From an uncultured Eubacteriales bacterium (GTDB lineage Bacteria > Bacillota > Clostridia > Christensenellales > UBA1242): DNA of 64,000 nucleotides. This document shows, one piece after another, positions 1-8,372 of the stretch. The position numbers and the translations under genes were made by a program. The notes below the pieces were generated by a model. It had not been told where the DNA came from and searched no databases. It saw only the letters and a program-made list of their open reading frames with translations. Position 1 is the first letter of the stretch, and each line of letters opens with the position of its first letter. The stretch is taken from assembly GCA_900551855.1 (NCBI GenBank), contig URXM01000005.1, positions 1 through 64,000 of the forward strand, given 5' to 3'.

Positions 1-195
1 TCTATTCAAATCTTTTAATTCTTTTTCATTACTTGTTCTAAAAGACTTTCCAATACTACTTAAAAATATTGACTCAATAACATTGGTTTTTCCTTGTGCA
101 TTTTCTCCATAAAATACATTTATATTTTCGTGTAATTTAATTTCTTGATAATTATAATTTCTAAAATTGCTTAATTTAATCTCATTTATCCACAT
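1..195 (-). CDS. recF: DNA replication and repair protein RecF, N-terminal part (truncated by window edge)
   Basis: RecF is an SMC-like ATPase that helps load RecA on gapped DNA. Only the first 65 codons are in the window; the gene continues to the left. Translation of the minus strand from the ATG at 195 gives a start MWINEIKLSNFRNY, then a Walker A segment GENAQGKTN near residue 33 and GKSFRT near residue 52, all typical of RecF. The start is supported by GGAG six bases upstream. It lies 59 bp after the M50 protease gene and is probably co-transcribed with it. This short ORF was found by direct reading. Confidence 0.88.
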   Translation of the reverse strand, partial: MWINEIKLSNFRNYNYQEIKLHENINVFYGENAQGKTNVIESIFLSSIGKSFRTSNEKELKDLNR

Positions 196-254
196 TTTAT
201 TCTCCATTTGTGTATAATTATTTATTTTTTTTACTATTTTTATTGTATTTTTTG

Positions 255-1085
255 TTATTTTTTTAGTATTTCCTTTATTTTTGTTTCAAAATTATATTTT
301 TTTGATAAGTTTATTATTATTTTTTCGCTTAAATTTACAATTTTCCCATCATCTAAAATTAAATAAAAAATATGAGTCTTTGATGTTTGAATTTTGTTAA
401 TCAATTCTCTTATTGTCACATCTGGATAGACGCACAACAAAACTGGCGAAGCAAAATTTTTATTCTTCTTGCAAAATATGTTTATCTTCTCATATCTGCT
501 GACAAAGTTTAAATTTAAAGCTCCTGCAAACAAAAAACATGAAAATAGCAAATAAGTTGGATTGAAGTTTATAAACAAGCAAACAACAAAAATTACAAAA
601 AAGACAACAGCCAACAAATAGTTGAAAATTATTGTTATCTTTTTTGCCACACTTTCATCAAAAAAATATGAAGCAATATTTACAAAAATTCTACCCCCAT
701 CCAAAGGATATGCTGGCAATAAATTGAAAAGAGCAATGACAATGCTAATCAAAACAAAATCTTCTGTAAAAAAATATGTTGAGGGAAAAATCCACCATAC
801 ACCTAAAATTACAAATGCAAACAAAAAATTTGCCAAAGGACCAGCTATTGCTATTTTGAGTTCATCTTTAAAATCAAAATTATGATTGCTGTAATAAAGA
901 GAAAAGCCATAAGGAGAAATTGAAAAACTTGACAAACTATATCCCAATTTTTTAGCAATAAAAAAGTGTCCCAACTCGTGAATAACAATTGCCAAAATAT
1001 AACTTATTGCTGGCAACCACCCCAAAACAACAAACAGCCAAATCCATAAAATTATACTTATAGGATGCACAGAAAATTTTTTCAT
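255..1085 (-). CDS. M50 site-2 protease, SpoIVFB-like membrane metalloprotease
   Basis: This is a multi-pass membrane zinc metalloprotease of the S2P/M50 family, which cuts substrates within or next to the membrane. The zinc motif HELGH is about 40 residues in, and the second motif NLLPAYPLDGG is near residue 127, giving the HExxH plus NxxPxxPLDGG pair of SpoIVFB-type enzymes. About 276 residues, with hydrophobic segments on both sides of the motifs and a polar C-terminal part resembling the CBS-like tail of SpoIVFB. I start at the ATG at 1085, preceded by AGGA, rather than an upstream in-frame start without a site. SpoIVFB activates sigma-K in sporulating Firmicutes; whether this protein does so here is inference, as no SpoIVFA is beside it. 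Confidence 0.8.
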   Translation of the reverse strand: MKKFSVHPISIILWIWLFVVLGWLPAISYILAIVIHELGHFFIAKKLGYSLSSFSISPYGFSLYYSNHNFDFKDELKIAIAGPLANFLFAFVILGVWWIFPSTYFFTEDFVLISIVIALFNLLPAYPLDGGRIFVNIASYFFDESVAKKITIIFNYLLAVVFFVIFVVCLFINFNPTYLLFSCFLFAGALNLNFVSRYEKINIFCKKNKNFASPVLLCVYPDVTIRELINKIQTSKTHIFYLILDDGKIVNLSEKIIINLSKKYNFETKIKEILKK

Positions 1086-1260
1086 ATAAGATATCCTACA
1101 CATATTGCACAGACAATGACCACAAAAATACAGCAAAACAATGTTCCAAACAAAAATTTGAATGAAAGAAAATGTTTTGGTTTTACCATATTATAATTTT
1201 TGCCATAAGACTTCTGTTTGTCCATATTTTAATATATGCACACAAAAAAATAGATAAAAC

Positions 1261-1284
1261 AAAAAAAGAGGTCTACCCTCTTTT
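1261..1284 (-). terminator. Intrinsic terminator after scpB
   Basis: GAGG/CCTC stem extended by A-T pairs with a five-base loop, followed on the minus strand by a run of T. It begins just after the scpB stop codon and closes the scpA-scpB operon. Confidence 0.75.
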
Positions 1285-1286
1285 AT

Positions 1287-1955
1287 TTATGCGATGTTGT
1301 CATCACCCTGAACAGTTTGCACACCCTCTTCATTTTTCAAAAATTCAGGTATCTCTTCATCAGGCAAAGAAAATTCGTTATACAAACTGTCACTCTGTGG
1401 TTTGTCTTCTCCTTCTTCAATGACTTTAATCCTTTCAAGAAGCCCATCATAGTCAGGAAGTTCTGCCAAATCTTTCAAATTAAATCTCTTCAAAAAGTTT
1501 TCTGTTGTTCCAAAAAGCAAAGGCTTTCCAACGGCATCTTTTCTGCCAACAACTTCAATCATATTTTGATCAACCAAAATTTGCACTGCATAATCACAAT
1601 TAACTCTTCTTATATCTTCAATTTCGAGTTTTGTGATTGGTTGTTTATAAGCAATAATTGCCAAAGTTTCAAGAGCTGCTCTTGTCAAAGATTTTTCTCT
1701 GATAGGATTCAAAACTTCACTTATATAATCGGCATAAGAAGGATTTGATGCGAGTTGAATTTTATTTTTATATCTAATGATATGAATTCCGTTATCACCA
1801 GAATATGTTTTCTCAAGCTCATCAACAACTTTATCAAGTTCTTTTTCTGTCAAATTCAATTTTTCTGCAATGAAAGACTTTTCAATTCCTTCCCCCGCAA
1901 CAAAAAGAACTGACAAAACAATGTCTTTTAAATTATTTTTGTTTTCAACATTCAT
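1287..1955 (-). CDS. scpB: Segregation and condensation protein ScpB
   Basis: ScpB is the winged-helix kleisin partner that binds ScpA and, with SMC, forms the bacterial condensin complex for chromosome segregation. The 222-residue length is normal. The most conserved block, LTRAALETLAIIAYKQPI, lies near residues 89-106, followed by the second winged helix with VGRKDAVGKPLLFGTT. The C-terminal 40 residues are acidic and variable, as in other ScpB proteins. Its ATG follows the scpA stop directly, and its ribosome binding site GAGGTG overlaps the end of scpA, so the two are translationally linked. A terminator follows. Confidence 0.95.
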   Translation of the reverse strand: MNVENKNNLKDIVLSVLFVAGEGIEKSFIAEKLNLTEKELDKVVDELEKTYSGDNGIHIIRYKNKIQLASNPSYADYISEVLNPIREKSLTRAALETLAIIAYKQPITKLEIEDIRRVNCDYAVQILVDQNMIEVVGRKDAVGKPLLFGTTENFLKRFNLKDLAELPDYDGLLERIKVIEEGEDKPQSDSLYNEFSLPDEEIPEFLKNEEGVQTVQGDDNIA

Positions 1956-1956
1956 C

Positions 1957-2736
1957 TTACACCTCGTTTGCAGTAATTATGATGTTACCAAAAGTACCAC
2001 TTTGAATAACTTTGATAGTTTGCAACTTCAAAAGTTCCAAAAGTGCCAAGAAAGTATTTATCAACTCGCTTTTTGTCATTTCATTGTCAAACAACTCTTC
2101 AAACTCAAAACGCTTGCGTTCTTTTGCAAAATTTCTAATAGAAATGATTTTTTCAGCAACAGTAAATCTATCCTTAACAATCTTCTTTGGTTGTTCGTTT
2201 TCAACTGCTTTTTTGAGTTCTTCTCTTGTCAAAACCTTAGCAAAAGCATCCAATAATTGATCCAAAACCATATCTTTGATGATAACTTTAACTTTTTCTG
2301 TTTCTTTGCCAGGTGCTCTGTAAAATTTGTTTACATCTTCAATAGCTTTAAGTTCTTTTCCTGTCTCTTTAAACAATTCATATTCACGGAGTCTTCTAAG
2401 AAGCAAAGCCTCATCATCTTCTTCATCAGGGACTTGCTCCTGCTCAACAGGAAGCACACTCTTAGATTTGATTTCAATCAAAGTGGCAGCGACTGTGATA
2501 AATTCACTAGCCTTGTCCATATCAACATTTTTTATGTCTTGCATATATTCCAAATATTGTTCTGTAATATCAGCAAGTTTAACAGTTGCTATATCAAGTT
2601 TTGCTTCCTTAATAAGGTGAAGCAAAAGGTCCAAAGGTCCCTCAAAATTATCCAGTTTAAATCTGTAAGCGTCAGAAGACAAAAGCATATCAGTGCTTTC
2701 TTCTACATTCTCAACTTTTTCTTCTGAAACTTCCAT
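1957..2736 (-). CDS. scpA: Segregation and condensation protein ScpA
   Basis: ScpA is the kleisin subunit bridging SMC heads in bacterial condensin. The signature FEGPLDLLLHLIKEAKLDI is near residues 30-48, followed by the ITEQYLEYM helix and the central acidic linker; the C-terminal winged helix (TFLALLELLKLQTIKV) contacts the SMC head. The length of 259 residues is typical. The start has AGGAG five bases upstream. The first ~20 residues are acidic and extend slightly before the conserved core. It is the first gene of a two-gene operon with scpB. Confidence 0.95.
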   Translation of the reverse strand: MEVSEEKVENVEESTDMLLSSDAYRFKLDNFEGPLDLLLHLIKEAKLDIATVKLADITEQYLEYMQDIKNVDMDKASEFITVAATLIEIKSKSVLPVEQEQVPDEEDDEALLLRRLREYELFKETGKELKAIEDVNKFYRAPGKETEKVKVIIKDMVLDQLLDAFAKVLTREELKKAVENEQPKKIVKDRFTVAEKIISIRNFAKERKRFEFEELFDNEMTKSELINTFLALLELLKLQTIKVIQSGTFGNIIITANEV

Positions 2737-2820
2737 AACAACTCCTATTGCTCTCGACTATAATATTATACAAAATATTGATGTTGTTGGCAAGCAAAAC
2801 ACAAAAATTTGACAATAAAA

Positions 2821-2843
2821 AAGAGAAGGATCTTCCTTCTCTC
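2821..2843 (-). terminator. Intrinsic terminator
   Basis: Seven-bp GAGAAGG/CCTTCTC stem with a five-base loop followed on the minus strand by six T residues; it lies just downstream of the 195-residue hypothetical gene. Confidence 0.8.
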
Positions 2844-2863
2844 AAATCTATAACAAAGCAAAA

Positions 2864-3451
2864 TTAAATGCTTTTTTCTTTATTTTCTCTATGTTCCTTA
2901 ATTTGCTTATGTTTAACCAATCTTTCCTTCTTTCTGTAAACATTTTCCATATAAGTTTTTTCAAGGTCAGACATAACACAAGTTGGACCAATATTTTTGC
3001 TTTCTTCTTTTATTGCCTTTTCAATTCTTTTTTTGTTTAAAAATCCGTGCAATTTAAACAATTCTTTTTTTACTTCTTTGTTTGCAAAGAAATCCAAACA
3101 TTTGATCTCAGACAAAAGACTTACATTTCTTGCAATTCTTGTCAAAAACAACTTCAATTCTTCTGCTTCTTCTGGAAAAACTCTGTGAATATATTCCCCA
3201 TTTTCTGTCATCAAAAGATAATCATTGTTTATACTTCTGCACACAACAAATCCAGGAAAATCTTTTGGTGTTGTATAACCAATAAAGACATCGTCAGAAA
3301 CAAAGTCATTTTTTTGTTTGTTGAAAAGTTTAAAGGTTTCTACTCCAACTTCATCATCATAAACATCAAAATTTGCATCATAAGGAATAAGCTCAAGTTT
3401 TCCTAAATCAATAATTTTATTTTCGCTTTCTCTAACTCTAATTTCAATCAT
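2864..3451 (-). CDS. Hypothetical protein, 195 residues
   Basis: I do not recognise this protein. It has no signal peptide or membrane segment. The first half is mixed beta-like sequence with an acidic stretch (VYDDEVGVETF); the second half, from about residue 95, is helical and ends in a very basic, charged tail rich in Lys, Arg and Glu. GGGAG lies six bases before the ATG. The gene stands alone between scpA and a DD-carboxypeptidase gene, with its own terminator, so context gives no clear role. The basic tail could bind nucleic acid, but that is a guess. Confidence 0.7.
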   Translation of the reverse strand: MIEIRVRESENKIIDLGKLELIPYDANFDVYDDEVGVETFKLFNKQKNDFVSDDVFIGYTTPKDFPGFVVCRSINNDYLLMTENGEYIHRVFPEEAEELKLFLTRIARNVSLLSEIKCLDFFANKEVKKELFKLHGFLNKKRIEKAIKEESKNIGPTCVMSDLEKTYMENVYRKKERLVKHKQIKEHRENKEKSI

Positions 3452-3520
3452 AAATATCTCCCAACAATTATGCTATTATTTTATCACTGGCACAACATAA
3501 AGTCAATATGCAAAAACAAA

Positions 3521-3547
3521 AAAGAGTGTTATTTTTCAACACTCTTT
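3521..3547 (-). terminator. Intrinsic terminator after DD-carboxypeptidase
   Basis: Ten-bp stem AAAGAGTGTT/AACACTCTTT with a seven-base loop and a T-rich 3' side on the minus strand, placed just past the stop codon of the S11 peptidase gene. Confidence 0.85.
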
Positions 3548-3554
3548 GTCACAC

Positions 3555-4718
3555 CTACCACTTTTCGACAATCTTATGAGCAGTTTCAAACCAAGACAGA
3601 TGTTTTATGTTGTCTTTTAGAATTATAGGAATTTTTTTCACAACATTTCCATTTTTAGTTACAGTGACTTCTCCGACCACATCTCCATTTTTAGTTGGAG
3701 CTGAAACAGAAGATTTGACATCAACAACGGTATCATAACCTGACTTGTCCCCCTTTTTGAGCACAGCTGAGAATGATGTTTGTGCATACACATCAACACT
3801 ATCCTGTTTGCCTTTTACAACCTGAATGTTGGAAATTGGGACATCACTGTCAACCAACTTTTGACTTTCAAAATTTGCAAAGCCATAATTAAACAATGTT
3901 GCACTTTCGTTAAATCTAGTTTTGCTGTTTTCAGCACCAATAACAACAGATATCAACCTCATATCTCCACGCTTAGCAGAAGCACCAAGACAACAACCCG
4001 CTTCGTTTGTTGAGCCTGTTTTCCCGCCATCACAACCTTGATAATATCTTATCAACCTGTTTGTGTTGACAAGTTCTGTTTTTCTGCCTGAAGGATGAAC
4101 AAGTTCGTCCATCCAAACAGTGCTATATTTGTGATAAATATCATGTTTTAAAATTTCTTTAAGAATGATTGCCGTATCTTTTGCCGAAGAATATTGTTCT
4201 GGTGCAGGCAATCCAGTGCAGTTGACATAATGAGTATCAATCATACCGAGTTCTTTTGCACGCTTGTTCATACGATTGGTAAATGCTTTTTCATTTCCGT
4301 TGAAATATTCAGCAAGTGCAACACTAGCATCATTTGCAGAAGCCATAATAACCGACTTCAACAAATCTTCAAATGTGTAGTCAACATAAGGATCAAGAAA
4401 AACTTGCGAACCACCCATACTTGACGCATTTTCAGTCGTTGTAATTTTTGTATCAAGAGAGACATTTCCTTCCTGCAATTCTTCAAGAGAAAGCAAAATT
4501 GTCATCATCTTGACCATACTCGCAATAGGAAGATGCTTGCATTCATCTTTTGCATATAAAACCTCCCCACTGTCAAACTCCATCAAAATTGCGCTCTTGC
4601 TTGTTATGTCAATATCATTGCTTGCATAAGAAGTGGCAATGTCGACATTCAAAAGTCCAACACAGAAGATTGTCAAAGCCAACAAACATAACGCCAAACT
4701 TGTAAAACACTTTTTCAT
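3555..4718 (-). CDS. D-alanyl-D-alanine carboxypeptidase, S11 family (PBP5-like)
   Basis: A serine DD-carboxypeptidase that trims the terminal D-Ala of peptidoglycan stem peptides outside the membrane. An N-terminal signal peptide (MKKCFTSLALCLLALTIFCVG) is followed by the catalytic SxxK motif as SMVK near residue 68, SxN as SAND near 126, and KTG as GGKTGSTNEAG near 233. The remaining ~130 residues match the C-terminal beta domain of PBP5-like enzymes. The length of 387 residues is normal. AAAGGAG lies seven bases before the ATG. A second S11 enzyme is at 29.2-30.3 kb; DacF- and DacB-like paralogues in spore formers share this layout. Confidence 0.9.
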   Translation of the reverse strand: MKKCFTSLALCLLALTIFCVGLLNVDIATSYASNDIDITSKSAILMEFDSGEVLYAKDECKHLPIASMVKMMTILLSLEELQEGNVSLDTKITTTENASSMGGSQVFLDPYVDYTFEDLLKSVIMASANDASVALAEYFNGNEKAFTNRMNKRAKELGMIDTHYVNCTGLPAPEQYSSAKDTAIILKEILKHDIYHKYSTVWMDELVHPSGRKTELVNTNRLIRYYQGCDGGKTGSTNEAGCCLGASAKRGDMRLISVVIGAENSKTRFNESATLFNYGFANFESQKLVDSDVPISNIQVVKGKQDSVDVYAQTSFSAVLKKGDKSGYDTVVDVKSSVSAPTKNGDVVGEVTVTKNGNVVKKIPIILKDNIKHLSWFETAHKIVEKW

Positions 4719-4770
4719 AAAATGCTCCTTTTCAAGTAGTTTCTACAAAAAGCAACATTTTATTCAAGCA

Positions 4771-5394
4771 CTAAATCACTAAAATAACTTTGCCATTCAA
4801 TATGAAAAGCAAAAATGTTTCAACCAAGTTGATAGCAATCAGAAGCAAAATTGCAATCAAAACATATAAAAACCTATTACATTCAGTGCAACCAAATTTT
4901 TTGCAATTTCTATTGATTTTTTGAAAAATAAAATAAAACATAATAAGCACAAACAAAGTAAGAAGTTGACATGGCAAAATAACAATAATGCCCGTAATTG
5001 CCCCACCAATGCCATAAAAAATAAAGACAAGGGCAAAATTCAATCCAAACAAATAACCCCTGTAAATAAACAAAATTTCAGCCAGCGGAAAAAGGTAAAC
5101 CGAAAATGAAAGCACCGACAAAATTGTCACATTGACAAGCAAAGAAATCGTTCTTGAGAAAAACGCAGATGAAGACGCAGCAACACCCAAATAAAAATCA
5201 TCTAAATCAATTTCCTGCAACATTCCAAGTTCGTAAGCATTTTTGCTTTTTATAGCAATAAAAACACCTGTGCATATTGCCGTAAAAACCAAGATAAAAG
5301 ATATAATGAGTTTAACCCTGTTTTCTTTAAGCGTATTCACACATGAAAATCTCAAACCATTTATAAAAGAATGAGTTTTGTAGGACTTGACCAT
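4771..5394 (-). CDS. Polytopic membrane protein, possible SpoIIM family
   Basis: A 207-residue membrane protein with about five hydrophobic segments, at roughly residues 27-48, 87-105, 108-130, 133-157 and 175-200. The arrangement, with a first helix after a short basic N-terminus and a long extracytoplasmic loop before the next helices, resembles stage II sporulation protein M, which acts in engulfment. The match is structural and weak, so the name is tentative. The ATG has no Shine-Dalgarno sequence; a TATGAT hexamer ends five bases before it. The gene lies upstream of the DD-carboxypeptidase gene on the same strand and may be co-expressed with it. Confidence 0.55.
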   Translation of the reverse strand: MVKSYKTHSFINGLRFSCVNTLKENRVKLIISFILVFTAICTGVFIAIKSKNAYELGMLQEIDLDDFYLGVAASSSAFFSRTISLLVNVTILSVLSFSVYLFPLAEILFIYRGYLFGLNFALVFIFYGIGGAITGIIVILPCQLLTLFVLIMFYFIFQKINRNCKKFGCTECNRFLYVLIAILLLIAINLVETFLLFILNGKVILVI

Positions 5395-5416
5395 ACAATA
5401 TCATATTTAAAAACAG

Positions 5417-5444
5417 CAAAAAAAAGAACACAAAACTGTGTTCT
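5417..5444 (-). terminator. Intrinsic terminator after miaA
   Basis: Eight-bp stem AGAACACA/TGTGTTCT with a four-base loop and eight T residues on the minus strand. It ends the miaB-mutS-mutL-miaA operon. Confidence 0.85.
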
Positions 5445-5476
5445 CAAATCTTTATTTCTCACCAAATTTAAAATCT

Positions 5477-6391
5477 TTATTCTTCTTTAAGCCAAGCCTC
5501 AACTTTACTTAAAATTGTCTTTTCTGCGCTTGAAACATCAGAAGTATCAACAAAATTCACATTTTGCATCCCTCTCAAAAATGTGAGTTGTCTTTTTGCA
5601 TAATTTCGACTGTGCTGTTTCAAAATCTCCACCATTCTGTCATAGTCAATTTCACCATCTAAGTAGGACAAAACTTCCTTATAACCAATTGCTCTCATGC
5701 TTTGATTTTGTGCTGTAAGTCCACTTTGTTTGAGAGATTTTACTTCATCAATCAGACCATTTGCCAGCATAGTATCAACTCTTTTGTTTATTGCGTCATA
5801 CAAAACCGCTCTGTCTTTAACCAAAGCAAAAATCAAATAATCAATATCAACATTTCCCGTTTGTTTCTGCCCATCTGACAAAGCAATTTCAAGAGCTCTA
5901 ACAAGTCTAACTGTGTTGTTTTTGTCAGTCTTTTCAGCCATATCTTTATCTTTTTCTAAAAGCATTTGATAGAGATAGTCATTCCCTTTTTCTTCTGCCA
6001 ATTTCTCGAGATTTTTTCTAAGATTTGCATCTTTATTTACACCGCCAAAATTATAGCCCAAAGTCAGTGCCTTTACATAAAGTCCTGTCCCACCAACAAT
6101 AATTGGTAGTTTGTTTTTTGAAACAATTTCATCAATTTTCTGCTTAGTATATTCCACAAAATCATAGACAGAAAATTCTTCCCAAGGCTCCAAAATGTCA
6201 ATTGCATAATGGACAACGCCTTGCATTTCTTCTTTTGTGACTTTTGCTGAGCCAATATCTAGCCCCTTATACACCTGAACAGAATCTGCAGAAATGATTT
6301 CTCCGCTCAATTTTTTTGCAAGTTTAACACTAAAAAAAGTTTTTCCAACAGCAGTAGGCCCCAAGATAAAAACAACTTTTTTCTTATTCAT
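5477..6391 (-). CDS. miaA: tRNA dimethylallyltransferase MiaA
   Basis: MiaA transfers a dimethylallyl group to N6 of A37 in tRNAs reading UNN codons. The P-loop GPTAVGKT is at residues 12-19, followed by ISADSVQVYKGLDIGSAKV, which contains the catalytic aspartate region, and VGGTGLYVKAL near residue 100. The length of 304 residues is normal. Its ATG overlaps the mutL stop as TAATG, so translation is coupled. MiaB, which methylthiolates the product of MiaA, is encoded at the other end of the same operon, placing both steps of ms2i6A synthesis around the mismatch-repair genes. Confidence 0.95.
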   Translation of the reverse strand: MNKKKVVFILGPTAVGKTFFSVKLAKKLSGEIISADSVQVYKGLDIGSAKVTKEEMQGVVHYAIDILEPWEEFSVYDFVEYTKQKIDEIVSKNKLPIIVGGTGLYVKALTLGYNFGGVNKDANLRKNLEKLAEEKGNDYLYQMLLEKDKDMAEKTDKNNTVRLVRALEIALSDGQKQTGNVDIDYLIFALVKDRAVLYDAINKRVDTMLANGLIDEVKSLKQSGLTAQNQSMRAIGYKEVLSYLDGEIDYDRMVEILKQHSRNYAKRQLTFLRGMQNVNFVDTSDVSSAEKTILSKVEAWLKEE

Positions 6392-8361
6392 TACAAAACC
6401 CTTTTAAACATTTTTTCAAGTTCTTTTCTTGTAATTTTGACAATAATTGGACGACCATGAGGACAAAGAGCGACACCATCTTTCATCTTATCTATCAAAT
6501 AAGCAATTTGCTCTTTTGTCACATCATCACCTGCTCTTATTGCGTGTTTGCAAGCAGTTTGACAAAGTTTTTCATTGATTATTTCACTTGCAGTTCTTTC
6601 TTTCATACTTTCGTCAGCCAAAATTTCTTCAATAAATTTTTCAAGACGAATTCCTGACAAAACAAATGGAATGCTAGTAATAGAAAATTCATTTCCATTT
6701 TGAGAAATTTCAAAACCAATCTTTCTCAAATTGTCAAGTTTGTTTTCCAAATTATCTCTGTCTTTTGCAAGCAACTTAAAGTTGTATGGGATAAGCATAT
6801 CTTGTTTTGCAACATTGTGCGCTTCAATTTGTTTTTTCAAATTATCATAATTTTGTCTTTCGTGCATAGCGTGTTGGTCAATAACATAAATGCTATCATC
6901 ATACTCTGTGATGATGTAAGTCTTAAAGACAATTCCAACAATCTTGATTTCTTCCACCTTTGCAGTCAAAAATTTTTCTTCTACAAATTTTTCAAGTTTC
7001 TTTTCTTCTTGTTTGGCTTCATTTTGAACTTTAATTTCCACTTCATGCAACAAACTATCTCCAGAGTGGTCAAAAAAGATGTTTCCGCCTGGTTTGTTTT
7101 TGTTTCTGCCTTCAACCTTTACACTGGCAAAATCAGGCATATTGATGATGTCAACGCCTTTGTCTTGATAATCTTTTGGAGAGGCAACTTTCTCTGACGC
7201 AACATCAGAATCAACCTTAACATTCTTAAAACTTGCACCTTCAAAAGGAGACATTTTGTCTATGTTTGTTTTTGGATAAGAGTTGAAAGATGTAAGATTT
7301 GGATTTGGTTCGTTTTTTATGTCGAGTTTGCTCCATTCTTTTTCATCTTTGCTTGTAAATTCAAAATCTGCAATAAGATTTGTTGAAATCAAAGCTCTTT
7401 CAACGGCTCTTCTGATGACACCAAAAACCTTTGAAGAATTTTCAAACTTAACTTCTCTTTTGTTTGGATGAACATTCACATCAACCTTGTCAAAAGGCAT
7501 TTCAATTTTGATTACATAAATAGGAAATCTGCCCTTCATAAGCATAGGTTCATAAGCACCTTGCACACAAGCAGAAATCATATAATTTTCTACATATCGT
7601 CCGTTGACAAACAGTGTTTGATATGTTCTGTTTGGTCTAGAAAGTTTTGGAGAAACAATATATCCCTCAACTTTTATGTCATCTTCGCTGTAATCAAGTT
7701 TAAGCAAATTTTCAAAAACATCTCTGCCATAGATCAAATAAATTACTTCGTCCAAACTTCCAGAGTTGTGATCATAAACAGTTTTTCCATCAACAACATA
7801 TTCAAAATCAACTTCTGGATGAGACAACATAAATTTTTCAATCAAGTGAGTTATTTCGCTTTCTTCAGTCTTTGGCTTTTTCAAAAATTTTGCTCTAGCA
7901 GGAGTGTTGTAGAAAAGGTTTTTCATCAACAAAGTTGTTCCATCAAGTCTAGCAACTTCAGTTATTTTTGATATCTCTCCCCCATCAGCTTCAATCTTGA
8001 AACCCGTTTCACTGTCTTTTGTTTTTGTTGTCAAGCTCACCATAGAAACAGAAGCAATGCTTGCAAGAGCCTCACCTCTAAATCCCAATGTTGAAATTTC
8101 ATCAAGGTCATCAATGTTTGAAATTTTGCTTGTTGCATGTGGCAAAAAAGCGAGAGGTAAATCATCTTTTGCAATTCCACAACCATTGTCAGAAACGCAA
8201 ATTTTCTTAATACCACCCTCTTCAATTTCTACACTAATTTTTGTTGCACCAGCATCTAAACTATTTTCAACAAGTTCCTTCACAACCGAAGCAGGTCTTT
8301 CAACAACTTCGCCTGCTGCAATACGATTGTAAATTCTTGGTGAAAGGACATTGATAGCCAT
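6391..8361 (-). CDS. mutL: DNA mismatch repair protein MutL
   Basis: MutL is the GHKL ATPase that links MutS to strand excision. N-terminal motifs are ENSLDAGAT (near residue 32), DNGCGI (near 58) and GFRGEAL (near 93). The C-terminal dimerisation domain carries the endonuclease motifs DQHAMHERQNYD near residue 495, an ACKHAIRAGD block and CPHGRP near 630. The usual metal motif is DQHA(x)2E(x)4E; here the last position reads D. The linker of about 330-450 is variable, as usual; total 656 residues. AAGGAG precedes the start, 11 bp after the mutS stop. Confidence 0.95.
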   Translation of the reverse strand: MAINVLSPRIYNRIAAGEVVERPASVVKELVENSLDAGATKISVEIEEGGIKKICVSDNGCGIAKDDLPLAFLPHATSKISNIDDLDEISTLGFRGEALASIASVSMVSLTTKTKDSETGFKIEADGGEISKITEVARLDGTTLLMKNLFYNTPARAKFLKKPKTEESEITHLIEKFMLSHPEVDFEYVVDGKTVYDHNSGSLDEVIYLIYGRDVFENLLKLDYSEDDIKVEGYIVSPKLSRPNRTYQTLFVNGRYVENYMISACVQGAYEPMLMKGRFPIYVIKIEMPFDKVDVNVHPNKREVKFENSSKVFGVIRRAVERALISTNLIADFEFTSKDEKEWSKLDIKNEPNPNLTSFNSYPKTNIDKMSPFEGASFKNVKVDSDVASEKVASPKDYQDKGVDIINMPDFASVKVEGRNKNKPGGNIFFDHSGDSLLHEVEIKVQNEAKQEEKKLEKFVEEKFLTAKVEEIKIVGIVFKTYIITEYDDSIYVIDQHAMHERQNYDNLKKQIEAHNVAKQDMLIPYNFKLLAKDRDNLENKLDNLRKIGFEISQNGNEFSITSIPFVLSGIRLEKFIEEILADESMKERTASEIINEKLCQTACKHAIRAGDDVTKEQIAYLIDKMKDGVALCPHGRPIIVKITRKELEKMFKRVL

Positions 8362-8372
8362 AAAAACTCCTT

